Part shown: positions 1 through 8,679 of the stretch, piece by piece
Layout: every line of letters starts with the position of its first letter
How positions within the stretch are numbered: the first letter of the stretch is position 1
Assembly: GCF_014698035.1 (NCBI RefSeq)
Contig: NZ_JACJSF010000015.1
Coordinates: 62,001 to 126,000 of the forward strand
From: Desmonostoc muscorum FACHB-395
GTDB taxonomy: Bacteria; Cyanobacteriota; Cyanobacteriia; Cyanobacteriales; Nostocaceae
DNA length: 64,000 nt
Direction: 5' to 3'
The notes under the pieces: generated by a model
Seen by the model: the letters and a program-made list of their open reading frames with translations, nothing else
Database searches by the model: none
Told to the model about the DNA's origin: nothing
Translations under genes and position numbers: made by a program

Positions 1-125
1 CATCAAAGTTTTGAGTGGTAACTTGCGTAAATGGAATTTATCTGTGTAGCTCAGGGAAAAAAACGCCCCAACTTATCTCACAATTTGATACCCTAGCTTA
101 AACAGATTTGAATAAAAGTTAAAGC

Positions 126-1289
126 GTGGAAATTCAACTTGGGCGGGGAAAAACAGCTCGCAGAGCTTACGGAATAGATGAAATTGCTCTAGTTCCTGGT
201 AACAGAACACTAGATCCTAGTTTGGCAGATACTAAGTGGCGTATTGGCAATATTGAGCGAGAAATTCCGATAATTGCCAGTGCAATGGATGGCGTAGTAG
301 ATGTTCGTATGGCTGTACGTTTGTCACAGTTGGGAGCATTAGGTGTCCTCAATTTAGAGGGGATTCACACTCGCTACGTTGACCCAGAGCCAATATTAGA
401 TCGGATTGCCTCTGTGGGGAAAGATGAATTTGTTGCCCTGATGCAAGAACTCTATGCCGAACCAATAAAGCCGGAATTAATTGAAAAACGTATTCAGGAA
501 ATTAAAGAACAAGGTGGCATTGCGGCGGTAAGCGCAACTCCAGCCGGTGCAAGTAAATACGGTGAGGCGGTAGCAAAAGCTGGGGCCGATTTATTTTTTG
601 TTCAAGCTACAGTAGTCTCTACTGCACATCTGTCACCAGAGTCTATAATACCACTTGATTTAGCAGAATTTTGCCGTTCTATGCCCATCCCTGTGGTGTT
701 AGGGAATTGCGTGACTTACGATGTGACGTTGAATTTATTGAAAGCTGGGGCGGCTGGCGTACTAGTGGGAATTGGCCCTGGTGCTGCTTGTACATCCCGT
801 GGGGTATTGGGTGTGGGTGTGCCACAGGCAACTGCGATCGCAGATTGTGCAGCAGCACGAGATGATTACTACAAGGAAACTGGCAACTATATTCCCATTA
901 TCGCTGATGGCGGTTTAATCACCGGTGGCGACATTTGTAAATGCATCGCCTGCGGTGCTGATGGTGTGATGATTGGTTCCCCCTTTGCCAGAGCCGCAGA
1001 AGCCCCAGGACGAGGTTATCATTGGGGTATGGCGACTCCTAGCCCGGTGTTGCCTCGTGGCACCCGCATTCGCGTTGCTACCACCGGTAGCCTAGAGCAA
1101 ATACTCATTGGCCCCGCCGGACTAGATGATGGCACTCACAATCTTTTAGGAGCCTTAAAAACGAGCATGGGCACTTTAGGAGCCAAAAATATTAAAGAAA
1201 TGCAGCAAGTGGAAGTTGTGATTGCGCCTTCTCTATTAACCGAGGGTAAAGTTTACCAAAAAGCTCAACAATTAGGTATGGGGAAATAA
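126..1289 (+). CDS. guaB3: GuaB3 family IMP dehydrogenase
   Basis: 387 residues, GTG start. The protein is a TIM-barrel enzyme of the IMP dehydrogenase/GMP reductase superfamily. The catalytic loop is visible around residues 216-232 ([15 protein letters not shown]) with the nucleophilic cysteine at 222. A flavodoxin-like phosphate-binding segment ([10 protein letters not shown]) lies near residue 260. The tandem CBS domains of ordinary GuaB are absent, which together with the short length points to the GuaB3 subfamily known from cyanobacteria and actinobacteria. The family is expected to oxidise IMP to XMP with NAD in guanine nucleotide synthesis. It stands alone, followed by a repeat-filled spacer. 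Family assignment is firm; in vivo function is inferred. Confidence 0.9.
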   Translation: MEIQLGRGKTARRAYGIDEIALVPGNRTLDPSLADTKWRIGNIEREIPIIASAMDGVVDVRMAVRLSQLGALGVLNLEGIHTRYVDPEPILDRIASVGKDEFVALMQELYAEPIKPELIEKRIQEIKEQGGIAAVSATPAGASKYGEAVAKAGADLFFVQATVVSTAHLSPESIIPLDLAEFCRSMPIPVVLGNCVTYDVTLNLLKAGAAGVLVGIGPGAACTSRGVLGVGVPQATAIADCAAARDDYYKETGNYIPIIADGGLITGGDICKCIACGADGVMIGSPFARAAEAPGRGYHWGMATPSPVLPRGTRIRVATTGSLEQILIGPAGLDDGTHNLLGALKTSMGTLGAKNIKEMQQVEVVIAPSLLTEGKVYQKAQQLGMGK

Positions 1290-1659
1290 AATTGGGTTAT
1301 GGGGCAGGGGGACAAGAAGTGAGAACTTGAAACAAGTCTTTCCCCTTGTCCCCAATTCTCCTTGTCCCCAAGTCCTCTTCCCAATTCCCACTCCCAAATT
1401 CTTCAATAAATTTTTCCAGCCCCCTAAACAATTGCTGGAAAAATCCGATATGTCGCCTACAATAGAGATAGCGGAGACGAATGTTTCCGTTCACTCCTCA
1501 CACCACACTCCGCCCGGACTACTGTTCGGGCGGTTCCTTATGTTTGTAAATAAATTCGAGAGCTTCTTTGCAAATGTACATCCTTAGACTCCCAAGCTGA
1601 TGTTTTTGCTATGGTAGAATTTTCACCAAGTTCAGATATTATTGGCGAAGGTTTTAGGC
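1290..1659. other. Intergenic spacer with dispersed repeat and hairpin
   Basis: No convincing gene. Positions 1308-1369 hold a 62-base element rich in CTTGTCCCC that is repeated exactly, in reverse orientation, at 37078-37139, and partly at about 43240-43290. Positions 1511-1516 and 1527-1532 form a CGCCCG/CGGGCG hairpin upstream of thioredoxin, without a T-run after it. The open frames here are low-complexity readings of the repeat. Confidence 0.6.
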
Positions 1660-1983
1660 ATGTCAACAGCCGCACAAGTTACCGATTCTAGTTTCAAGCA
1701 AGAAGTACTCGACAGCGATGTACCCGTTTTAGTTGACTTTTGGGCACCCTGGTGCGGACCATGCCGTATGGTAGCTCCTGTTGTCGATGAAATCTCCGAA
1801 CAGTACAAAGGTCAAATCAAGGTCGTCAAAGTCAACACGGATGAAAATCCTCAAGTTGCTAGTCAGTACGGCATCCGCAGTATTCCTACATTAATGATTT
1901 TTAAAGATGGACAAAAAGTAGATATGGTGGTAGGTGCTGTACCTAAAAGTACATTAGCTTCCACTCTAGAAAAGTATCTTTGA
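1660..1983 (+). CDS. trxA: Thioredoxin
   Basis: 107 residues from the ATG at 1660. The open frame extends upstream to a TTG at 1642, but the inner ATG gives the normal thioredoxin length and N-terminus ([12 protein letters not shown]) and has a GAAGG sequence about 9 bases upstream. The active site WCGPC is at residues 31-35, preceded by the conserved [10 protein letters not shown] context, and the cis-proline loop (SIPTLMIF) is intact. It is a soluble disulfide reductase, presumably reduced by a thioredoxin reductase encoded elsewhere. It is m-type/TrxA-like by sequence. It is convergent with marC and separated from it by a long inverted repeat. Confidence 0.96.
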   Translation: MSTAAQVTDSSFKQEVLDSDVPVLVDFWAPWCGPCRMVAPVVDEISEQYKGQIKVVKVNTDENPQVASQYGIRSIPTLMIFKDGQKVDMVVGAVPKSTLASTLEKYL

Positions 1984-2048
1984 AACTCAATTGGTAACAA
2001 AGTCCCTTTGAGTTATCAATGTTTTTGTAGCTTTAGGTTAATTTTTAC

Positions 2049-2093
2049 AAACAAGTTTGAGAGGCGCGAATTTCTCGTTTTTCAAACTTGTTT
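2049..2093. terminator. Inverted repeat between trxA and marC
   Basis: A perfect 12-bp inverted repeat (AAACAAGTTTGA at 2049-2060, TCAAACTTGTTT at 2082-2093) sits between the convergent ends of trxA and the MarC gene. Its position and symmetry suit a bidirectional terminator, although the stem is AT-rich and the loop is about 21 bases. Confidence 0.55.
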
Positions 2094-2131
2094 ACATTTG
2101 TATACAATCTCAGAAGATTTTTAGGAGTTTT

Positions 2132-2725
2132 CTAGCTCAAAAATAATTCTCTAATTCCTGTACTACCAATTTCCACTGCTAGCGCCGCCAACAGAAAGCC
2201 CAAAAGCTGAGTTACAATAACTCCACCTTCTGCACCAATCCACTGATCAATCAGATTTGCTAAACGCAAAATCAACCAAGTGATAAACATCGCCCCTAAG
2301 ATACCCACCGCCACAGCAATATGTGGACTTTGTGATTTCGACATCAGTAACATCACCGTTGTCAAAGTTCCCGGCCCCGCTAACAGTGGTAAAGCTAGTG
2401 GAGTAATTGCGACATCGCGTCCTTCTTCAATAATTGGCTGATCTAATTCTCCCCGCAGCATTTGCAAAGCAATTAACAGCAACAATATACCTCCTGCTAC
2501 TCGCAAAGAGCCGATACGAATTTCCAAATAATTTAAAATTACTTGCCCAGCAAAAGCAAATAGCAAAAGAACTGCGATCGCAACGATAATTGCTTTATCT
2601 ATAACTTTGTTTCTTTGGTCTGGCATCATGCCCTTGGTCAAAACTAAAACAATTGGTATGTTGCCCACAGCATCTGCTAGGACAAACACAGCGATAAATG
2701 TTTGAACGAGAATAGAAATATCCAC
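2132..2725 (-). CDS. MarC family integral membrane protein
   Basis: 197 residues, almost entirely hydrophobic, with about six membrane segments. It carries MarC/UPF0056 family features: the N-terminal segment FVLADAVGNIPIVLVLTKGM and the conserved PLALPLLAGPGTLTTVM stretch near residue 110. The length is typical for the family. The molecular function of MarC proteins is not established; the old link to multiple antibiotic resistance is not supported for the family as a whole. It is probably a single-gene unit transcribed towards trxA. The start follows family length; no strong ribosome binding site was seen. Confidence 0.88.
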   Translation of the reverse strand: MDISILVQTFIAVFVLADAVGNIPIVLVLTKGMMPDQRNKVIDKAIIVAIAVLLLFAFAGQVILNYLEIRIGSLRVAGGILLLLIALQMLRGELDQPIIEEGRDVAITPLALPLLAGPGTLTTVMLLMSKSQSPHIAVAVGILGAMFITWLILRLANLIDQWIGAEGGVIVTQLLGFLLAALAVEIGSTGIRELFLS

Positions 2726-2936
2726 AGCAGGTAACTTTATATCAGGGTTCGATCATAAATTAATGCCAATCTTACTCAGTTTGCCAGAACCTAGAGGAAG
2801 ATTAAAATCAGCAATAAAATAAGTCTGTTAAAGAAAATCTTGGCTGAAGTATTTCTAATTAAGTTCCATATATGTTGAAGTAGCGATATATTTTGATAAT
2901 CTATCTTCCATAAATCAACTGTTCGTTGTTGAATCT

Positions 2937-3749
2937 ATGAAGTCTTATTTAGCCGCCGCTATTCAATTGACAAGTGTGCCCGATCTACACAAAAATTTGG
3001 CTCAGGCAGAAGAATTAATAGAGCTTGCCGTGCGTCAAGGCGCTGAATTGGTTGGCTTGCCAGAAAACTTTTCCTATATGGGCGAAGAAAAAGATAAACT
3101 CGCGCAAGGCGATGCGATCGCTCTTGAAAGTGAAAAATTTCTCAAAAAAATGGCTCAACGCTTTCAAATTACGATCTTGGGCGGCAGCTTTCCACTTCCT
3201 GTAGACAATACAGGCAAAGTTTATAACACCACTCTACTTATCGACCCAAGCGGTCAAGAACTTTCCCGCTACTACAAAGTACACCTATTCGATGTTGATG
3301 TTCCCGACGGCAACACCTATCGGGAATCCAGCACTGTTGTGGCTGGTACGCAATTACCCCCCGTCCATTTTTCAGAAAAACTCGGTAATCTAGGACTTTC
3401 TATTTGTTATGATGTCCGGTTCCCTGAACTGTATCGTCATTTGGCAGAGAAGGGAGCCGATGTTATCTTTATTCCCGCCGCCTTTACTGCCTTTACTGGC
3501 AAAGATCACTGGCAAGTACTACTACAAGCCAGAGCCATCGAAAATACCGCCTACGTCATTGCTCCTGCCCAAACGGGGAATAACTACGGTCGCCGTCTAA
3601 CCCACGGCCACGCCGTTATTATCGACCCTTGGGGTGTAATTTTAGCCGATGCTGGGGAAAAACCGGGAATTGCGATCGCAGAAATCAAGCCAACTAGGTT
3701 AGAACAAGTCCGCCGTCAAATGCCTTCTTTGCAACATCGGGTGTTCTAG
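2937..3749 (+). CDS. Carbon-nitrogen hydrolase (nitrilase/Nit1-type amidase)
   Basis: 270 residues. The Glu-Lys-Cys catalytic triad of the nitrilase superfamily is visible: E43 in LPENFSY, K114 in YYKVHLFD and C157 in LSICYDVRFPELY. The KVHLFD and CYDVRFPELYR contexts are those of the Nit1/NitFhit branch, whose characterised members hydrolyse deaminated glutathione to alpha-ketoglutarate and cysteinylglycine. That activity is the best guess, as metabolite repair in the cytosol, but other omega-amidase substrates cannot be excluded. It is full length with an ATG start, monocistronic, and followed by a repeat-rich spacer. Confidence 0.88.
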   Translation: MKSYLAAAIQLTSVPDLHKNLAQAEELIELAVRQGAELVGLPENFSYMGEEKDKLAQGDAIALESEKFLKKMAQRFQITILGGSFPLPVDNTGKVYNTTLLIDPSGQELSRYYKVHLFDVDVPDGNTYRESSTVVAGTQLPPVHFSEKLGNLGLSICYDVRFPELYRHLAEKGADVIFIPAAFTAFTGKDHWQVLLQARAIENTAYVIAPAQTGNNYGRRLTHGHAVIIDPWGVILADAGEKPGIAIAEIKPTRLEQVRRQMPSLQHRVF

Positions 3750-3829
3750 GGATTGGGGACTGGGGACACGGAGAGCAATACCGCCCTTATGAATGAATAT
3801 AGGGCTTCTCGAATGGAAGCAATATACTT

Positions 3830-3925
3830 TGACCTCTCTCCTAACCTCTCTCCTAAAAGGAGAGAGGCTTTGAATTTTGCTCCCCTTCCCTTGCAGGGAA
3901 GGGGCTGGGGGTTAGGTCTGTATTC
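3830..3925. repeat. Dispersed palindromic repeat unit
   Basis: Pyrimidine-rich direct units (CTCTCTCCTAA twice), then CTCTCTCCTAAAAGGAGAGAGG and CCCCTTCCCTTGCAGGG/AAGGGG inverted pairs, ending in GGGGGTTAGGTCTGTATT. A related arrangement (AATACAGACCTAACCCC, then a CTCTCCTAAAAGG core) occurs at about 14965-15050. Typical Nostoc interspersed palindromic DNA; not coding. Confidence 0.6.
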
Positions 3926-3954
3926 CATGCAAAAGAGAACTGCTACAAAATAAA

Positions 3955-3976
3955 AAACCGGGTATTTACCCGGTTT
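3955..3976 (-). terminator. Rho-independent terminator of the aldolase gene
   Basis: AAACCGGGTA (3955-3964), a 2-base loop, and TACCCGGTTT (3967-3976) form a perfect 10-bp stem. Read on the minus strand it is followed by a T-run, as expected for the terminator of the aldolase gene ending at 4048. Confidence 0.85.
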
Positions 3977-4047
3977 ATATCAATATTAAAATCCTCAATT
4001 TTTTAGGAGCATAGCAGTACTATGCACCTATTTATTGGTTGTCAGAA

Positions 4048-5127
4048 TTAAACTTTGGCAGCAGCTTTGGTAACAACATTGAGTTCACCTTTAGCATACT
4101 TAGCAGCAAAATCTTCCAAAGAAATTTGCTTAATCTTGCTTGCATTGCCAGCTGTGCCAAATTGTTGATAGCGTTCAGCACAAACTTTTTGCATGTATGT
4201 AATAGAAGGCTTGAGGAAGTGACGGGGGTCAAACTCCTCTGGTTTTTTAGCCAAAGCTTCACGTACAGCAGCAGTGATTGCCAAACGGTTGTCGGTGTCG
4301 ATGTTTACTTTACGTACACCACTCTTAATACCTTTTTGGATTTCTTCTACAGGTACACCGTAGGTTTCAGGAATTGCACCACCATACTGGTTAATCAGTG
4401 CAAGTAAATCTTCAGGTACAGAGGATGAACCGTGCATTACCAAGTGGGTGTTAGGCAGACGGCGGTGAATTTCTTCAATGCGGCTGATGGCCAAAATTTC
4501 ACCAGTCGGCTTGCGGGTAAACTTGTAAGCACCGTGGCTTGTGCCAATGGCAACAGCCAATGCATCTACTTGGGTTGCTTCTACAAAGTCAACAGCTTCA
4601 TCGGGGTCGGTTAGCAGTTGTGAGTGGTCGAGTGTACCTTCAAACCCGTGACCATCTTCAGCTTCACCAGCACCAGTTTCTAGAGAACCCAAACAACCGA
4701 GTTCACCTTCAACGCTGACACCCAAAGCATGAGCTACATTTACAACTTCGCGGGTAACATTGACGTTGTACTCGAAGCTAGCAGGAGTTTTAGCATCAGC
4801 TTCTAAAGAACCATCCATCATCACGCTGGTGAAGTTGTTCTTAATTGCTGAGTAGCAGGTAGCAGGAGCATTCCCATGATCTTGGTGCATGACAATGGGA
4901 ATGTGAGGATAGGTTTCTACCGCTGCCAAAATCAGGTGGCGGAGGAAGTTTTCGCCAGCATAATTACGAGCGCCGCGTGAAGCTTGTAAAATTACGGGGC
5001 TATCTGTCTCTACAGCAGCCTTCAGGATTGCCTGAATCTGCTCCAAATTGTTAACGTTGAAAGCTGGGATGCCGTAACCGTTTTCAGCTGCGTGATCCAA
5101 CAGCAGCCGCAGTGGTACAAGCGCCAT
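4048..5127 (-). CDS. fba: Class II fructose-bisphosphate aldolase
   Basis: 359 residues. It catalyses reversible cleavage of fructose-1,6-bisphosphate (and sedoheptulose-1,7-bisphosphate in the Calvin cycle) in the cytosol. It is metal dependent, with zinc-binding histidines in the MHQDHGN motif (about residue 80), GTSHGAYK and VMHGSSSV. The [10 protein letters not shown] phosphate-binding segment is also present. Length and sequence fit the Calvin-cycle CbbA type of class IIA enzymes. The start is fixed by a strong ribosome binding site, AGGAGGA, about 6 bases before ATG on the minus strand. It is monocistronic, with its own terminator and a ~570-base upstream spacer. Confidence 0.97.
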   Translation of the reverse strand: MALVPLRLLLDHAAENGYGIPAFNVNNLEQIQAILKAAVETDSPVILQASRGARNYAGENFLRHLILAAVETYPHIPIVMHQDHGNAPATCYSAIKNNFTSVMMDGSLEADAKTPASFEYNVNVTREVVNVAHALGVSVEGELGCLGSLETGAGEAEDGHGFEGTLDHSQLLTDPDEAVDFVEATQVDALAVAIGTSHGAYKFTRKPTGEILAISRIEEIHRRLPNTHLVMHGSSSVPEDLLALINQYGGAIPETYGVPVEEIQKGIKSGVRKVNIDTDNRLAITAAVREALAKKPEEFDPRHFLKPSITYMQKVCAERYQQFGTAGNASKIKQISLEDFAAKYAKGELNVVTKAAAKV

Positions 5128-5698
5128 AGATAGTCCTCCTAATGTGGTTGTCAGCTAGTCGGTCTGAGAGAAGCGTATTTATTACGCTAAATCTTAAGAG
5201 TTTTTTCAACTTATAGGAAATTATAACTAGTGTCGTGTATCTATGTTGAAAAAGTTTATGCCATCGTTACTATAACTATGTTCTATACTCCTGTACTATG
5301 AACCATCGTTGCTCTGTATCGCTGTAGATTTAGTTACCCTACAGCTAGTAGCTCTGGTAGCCTAGTATCCCAAATGGTCATCTCGAAGCGATCGCTTCAA
5401 CTTAAACACACTAACTTCTGACAAATGCTATCAGGGTGTTTTTCCCTGACTATTGCATTTGGGATCAAACTATGCGTAGTTTACATAAATTAACATGAGT
5501 CTCCAAGGGACACTCACATTCAATATAGCGTAGCTTGCTTCCGCGTTCGCGTAGCGTCCCGTAGAGAAGCTGTACTTCGACTACGGTTCCATCGAGCGAA
5601 GTCGAGATGCTCAGTACAAGTCTGTTTCCACCGCAGGTATCGCTATCATCAAAATTATTCACTAGACGATAACCGAATGTTCGTTTATTATAGAATTT
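5128..5698. other. Divergent promoter region with dispersed repeat
   Basis: 571 bases between the divergent aldolase and TetR genes. It contains a HIP1 palindrome (about 5387-5396), a copy of the GTTCGCGTAGCGTC repeat family (about 5526-5572) and a TetR-type operator at 5674-5683. The frames seen here are readings of the repeat and have no coding character. Confidence 0.55.
5674..5683. promoter_or_regulatory. Candidate TetR operator upstream of the regulator
   Basis: CGAATGTTCG lies 16 bases before the TetR start codon, flanked by AAC and TTTATTA. It differs by one base from the perfect core CGAACGTTCG found before the neighbouring dehydrogenase (6296-6305). Two matching palindromes before two adjacent genes suggest autoregulation plus control of the target. 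The site is seen; binding is inferred. Confidence 0.6.
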
Positions 5699-6271
5699 AT
5701 GAGGCACAAAGACGACAAAAAAAATCAAGCAATCTGTGATGCGGCAATCGAACTGATTACTGCAAATGGTTTTGCTGATACTTCGATGTCGAAAATTGCA
5801 AAAACCGCGAATGTTTCGCCCGCGACAATATATGTCTATTTTGAAAACAAGGAAAATCTTCTCAATAAAATATATTTATTCGTGAAGCAGGAAATGAGTG
5901 CAGAAATTTTGAAAGGTGTCAACCAGCACCTATCGGTGGAGAAAGCCTTTAAAATTGTCTGGAATAATTATTATCAATATGCAATTAAAAATCCGGTCAG
6001 ATTTGCTTTTACGGAGCAATTTGCTAATTCCCCGATGGTTGAACGCATTTGCAAAGATGAAAGTTCGAGTTATTTCCAGCCAATGTTAGATTTGTTCAAT
6101 CGCGGTAAAGAGGAGAAAGTTTTTAAGGATATTTCTCTGGAAATTTTTACCGCTTTTACCTTTGCGCCTCTGACTGGATTGATAAAAGAGCATTTTAGTG
6201 GTGTTTTGATTTTGGATGAAAAAATGTTAGAAACCGCCTATAAAATTGCGTGGGATGCAGTAACGAATTAA
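5699..6271 (+). CDS. TetR/AcrR family transcriptional regulator
   Basis: 190 residues. The N-terminal helix-turn-helix of the TetR family spans about residues 8-55 (AAIELITANGFADTSMSKIA followed by ANVSPATIYVYFENKENLL). The C-terminal ligand domain is variable, as usual, and resembles no family recognised with certainty. It is a predicted repressor of itself and of the downstream short-chain dehydrogenase, since palindromes with the same core precede both genes. The gene is AT-rich and lacks HIP1 sites, unlike most neighbours, which hints at acquisition from another bacterium. The effector molecule is unknown. Confidence 0.9.
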   Translation: MRHKDDKKNQAICDAAIELITANGFADTSMSKIAKTANVSPATIYVYFENKENLLNKIYLFVKQEMSAEILKGVNQHLSVEKAFKIVWNNYYQYAIKNPVRFAFTEQFANSPMVERICKDESSSYFQPMLDLFNRGKEEKVFKDISLEIFTAFTFAPLTGLIKEHFSGVLILDEKMLETAYKIAWDAVTN

Positions 6272-6286
6272 TTCTTTTTTTGAGAG

Positions 6287-6314
6287 TTAATTAAACGAAC
6301 GTTCGATTAATTAA
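6287..6314. promoter_or_regulatory. 28-bp palindromic TetR operator
   Basis: A near-perfect 28-bp palindrome between the regulator and the dehydrogenase. Its core CGAACGTTCG is at 6296-6305, with symmetrical TTAATTAA arms and one mismatched pair. It ends 15 bases before the dehydrogenase start, so a bound repressor would block transcription or initiation. It shares its core with the site at 5674-5683. Confidence 0.72.
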
Positions 6315-6329
6315 GCCGGAGTAAATAAA

Positions 6330-7265
6330 ATGAAAAATGAAAAATGGAACGCGGAAAATATTCTGAGTCAAAAAGGAAGAGTAGCGATTGTAACGGGTTC
6401 GAGCAGCGGCATCGGTTATGAGACGGCGCGGGTTTTAGCTAATAAACAAGCGTCTGTAATCATTGCGGTTCGCAATTTGGACAAAGGAAACAAGGCATTG
6501 GCAAAAATTCTTCAACAGAATCAAGATGCCGATGTCAAGGTGATGGAACTTGATTTGGCGAATTTAGCATCAGTTAAAAATTTTGCTGAAAACTTTCAGA
6601 AAAATTATGTGCGTCTGGATTTGCTGATTAATAATGCGGGTGTGATGATTCCGCCATATTCAAAAACTACGGACGGTTTTGAATTGCAGTTCGGCACTAA
6701 TCATCTTGGACATTTTGCTTTGACAGGACAGCTTTTGGAACGTTTGATCGACACCGAAGGCTCACGAATTGTCAATGTTTCGAGCGGCGCACATAGTATA
6801 GGCAAAATAGATTTCGATGATTTGAATTGGGAAAAGAGAAGTTATGCCAAATGGAAAGCTTACGGCGACAGCAAACTTGCCAACATCTTTTTTACCTACG
6901 AACTCGACCGAAAACTAAAAGATAACGGTATCGACACACTTGTAACCGCCTCGCATCCGGGCTGGACAGCAACCGAATTGCAGAGAACTGCGGGTGGCGT
7001 TGTGAAATATCTCAACGGCATCCTTGCTCAAGACATCACGATGGGCGCATTACCAACTCTGCGGGCAGCAATCGAAGCAGGCTTAAAAGGCGCGGAATAT
7101 TTCGGCCCCAATGGGTTTATGGAGATACGCGGCTATCCAATAAAAGTCGAATCAAACGAGTTATCCAAAGACCAAGCGATCGCTAAAAAACTATGGGAAG
7201 TATCAGAAAAACTCACCGATGTGAAATTTGAATTTAATAAAAAGCCCCAAAGCGCGGGCAAATGA
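6330..7265 (+). CDS. Short-chain dehydrogenase/reductase (retinol dehydrogenase-like)
   Basis: 311 residues of the classical SDR fold. The NAD(P)-binding motif TGSSSGIGYE is near residue 22, NNAGVM near 103, the catalytic serine in IVNVSSGAHS near 150, and a YxxxK-equivalent, YGDSKLANIFF, near 180. The sequence resembles the retinol dehydrogenase/WW-oxidoreductase-like subgroup, so a lipophilic aldehyde, ketone or alcohol is the likely substrate; the real one is unknown. The gene follows its presumed TetR repressor by 58 bases with an operator between them. Only one HIP1 site (about 7178) is present. Confidence 0.87.
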   Translation: MKNEKWNAENILSQKGRVAIVTGSSSGIGYETARVLANKQASVIIAVRNLDKGNKALAKILQQNQDADVKVMELDLANLASVKNFAENFQKNYVRLDLLINNAGVMIPPYSKTTDGFELQFGTNHLGHFALTGQLLERLIDTEGSRIVNVSSGAHSIGKIDFDDLNWEKRSYAKWKAYGDSKLANIFFTYELDRKLKDNGIDTLVTASHPGWTATELQRTAGGVVKYLNGILAQDITMGALPTLRAAIEAGLKGAEYFGPNGFMEIRGYPIKVESNELSKDQAIAKKLWEVSEKLTDVKFEFNKKPQSAGK

Positions 7266-7520
7266 CCAAATTCACACATCTGCTAACTAACAGATTTTAT
7301 AATGGGCGATCGCACTTCCTTCGGTAAGATAGCGATCGCTTAACCGAAAATTTTTGTTCTCTAGAGCGATCGGATTCGCAAATAGGACTTATGCAAAACC
7401 AAACGTTGTAGGGGCAATTCATGTAGACACAAAGCGGCTTCCCGCAGGGTATTGCCATAACTTAAAATTAGGGTTTCGGCTATTATTTGCGTTAGTCCTA
7501 ACAAATTTCCTAATAATAAA
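7266..7520. other. Spacer with HIP1 sites
   Basis: Spacer between the dehydrogenase and tRNA-Lys. It contains clustered GCGATCGC octamers around 7306-7340 and no convincing gene. The + frame that runs from 7354 through the tRNA is spurious. Confidence 0.5.
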
Positions 7521-7558
7521 ACTCGCCTCTGCTTTTTATATCAAAAGCAAAGGCGAGT
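7521..7558 (-). terminator. Terminator of tRNA-Lys
   Basis: ACTCGCCTCTGCTTTT (7521-7536) and AAAAGCAAAGGCGAGT (7543-7558) pair over 16 positions with one mismatch and a 6-base loop. On the minus strand the stem is followed by a T-rich stretch and lies about 20 bases after the tRNA, as expected for its transcript end. Confidence 0.8.
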
Positions 7559-7576
7559 GTTACTTAAACCCTTATA

Positions 7577-7648
7577 TGGGTCGCCCGGGATTCGAACCCG
7601 GAACTAATCGGTTAAAAGCCGAGTACTCTACCGTTGAGTTAGCGACCC
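7577..7648 (-). tRNA. tRNA-Lys (anticodon UUU)
   Basis: 72 nt on the minus strand. The acceptor stem GGGTCGC/GCGACCC pairs perfectly, with discriminator A at 7577. The T arm is CCGGGTTCGAATCCCGG. The anticodon arm reads CTCGG-CTTTTAA-CCGAT, giving anticodon TTT. The D arm has the expected AGC...GGTAGAGT form. CCA is not encoded. A hairpin terminator follows. Confidence 0.96.
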
Positions 7649-7709
7649 TTTCGCTGCATTTCGCAACTTTGCAATCATAGCATATACATCTGTAGATTTG
7701 TAAAGGGGT

Positions 7710-8579
7710 TTAGAAAAAATTAGCCGTCAACCTTACAGATGCTGTGTGGCTAGCTCCTGGTGCTAACACAGTCAGGTTATCACCAGTATTGAGAGAGTTA
7801 CGGGTGGCACTCCACGGTTCTAGACAGTAGAATTCTTTGCCCTTGACTGTCCAAAATACCAGCCAGGTAGAGAAATCATCATAATCCAAGGTGAGTTTTA
7901 ACTTCCGGCTACGATCTATCGCAGTGGCTGATTTACTTGTTAGCTGTCCAAAGGCAAAATCAATTTCGTCACGGCTAAAGTCAAAATTGCCATCAAAAGA
8001 GTGAAATTCCTTAGTTTGATTGTCTTGATACTGCTTTGAAGGAATTTCAACCTCTAGCTGAGTTTTATCACCACATAAAAAGTAGGGATGGAAACCAGCC
8101 GAAAAGGGCATTGGTGTGGATGATAAGTTTTTATACTGCTGGCGGACTTCTAGGGTATTACCTTGAAGTTCGTAGGTGAAAGCCAGTTGAAAATCAAAAG
8201 GATAAACTGCCTTAGTTTGCTCATTGCTATCAAGAACAACAGTGAGACTAGCTTTATCTCCAGTTTCCTGTTCTGTTACTTTCCACGGCAATTCACGGGC
8301 AAAACCGTGTTGTTTGAGAGTATATTTTTGCCCGTTGTGGATGTAAGTATTATCTGGGAGATTGCCACAAATAGGAAACAAAATTGGGTTCCCACCTCTG
8401 ACACTCAAATCAGGATGAGTAAAGCGTTCAGTGTCTAAGTAGAAAATTTCTTGTCCTTGAATGCGCCAACGAGTGATGATACCACCGCGTTCAGGTACGA
8501 CTTCCAATTGAGAACCAGCGGCTTCATCAGAAAGAATGTACGTCTTGTACTGTTGCTGTTGAACTGCAATGCTAAACAC
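7710..8579 (-). CDS. Aldose 1-epimerase family protein
   Basis: 289 residues from the GTG at 8579. The open frame extends to 8636, but those extra codons lie in a CTGAGTACT-type repeat, and the GTG has AGGA about 8 bases upstream and gives the natural start FSIAVQQQQYKTYIL. The galactose mutarotase-like beta-sandwich is indicated by GGNPILFPICGNLPDN (near residue 60), KQHGFARELPW and AGFHPYFLCGD. The C-terminus has CLEPWSATRNSLNTG, typical of the hexose-6-phosphate-epimerase-like/YeaD group. It probably interconverts sugar anomers; the substrate is unknown. The 3' end lies 61 bases from tRNA-Lys. Confidence 0.85.
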   Translation of the reverse strand: MFSIAVQQQQYKTYILSDEAAGSQLEVVPERGGIITRWRIQGQEIFYLDTERFTHPDLSVRGGNPILFPICGNLPDNTYIHNGQKYTLKQHGFARELPWKVTEQETGDKASLTVVLDSNEQTKAVYPFDFQLAFTYELQGNTLEVRQQYKNLSSTPMPFSAGFHPYFLCGDKTQLEVEIPSKQYQDNQTKEFHSFDGNFDFSRDEIDFAFGQLTSKSATAIDRSRKLKLTLDYDDFSTWLVFWTVKGKEFYCLEPWSATRNSLNTGDNLTVLAPGASHTASVRLTANFF

Positions 8580-8639
8580 AAATTTTAGTCCTGAGTAAGG
8601 TGTAGTACTGAGTACATAGTGCTGAGTCCTGAGCAAAAT

Positions 8640-8679
8640 AAAAAGTACTCAGCACTCAGCACTCATAACTCAGCACTGT
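8640..8679. repeat. Short tandem repeat ACTCAGC
   Basis: Heptamer-like ACTCAGC units (ACTCAGCACTCAGCACTCA) between the aldose epimerase gene and pdhA. Related units recur at about 9963-10015, 10100-10130 and 23530-23560. It is a short tandemly repeated repetitive sequence typical of Nostocales spacers. Confidence 0.7.

Noticed and set aside
7354..7680. Plus-strand frame of 108 codons across tRNA-Lys
   Set aside because: It runs through the tRNA and its terminator on the opposite strand.
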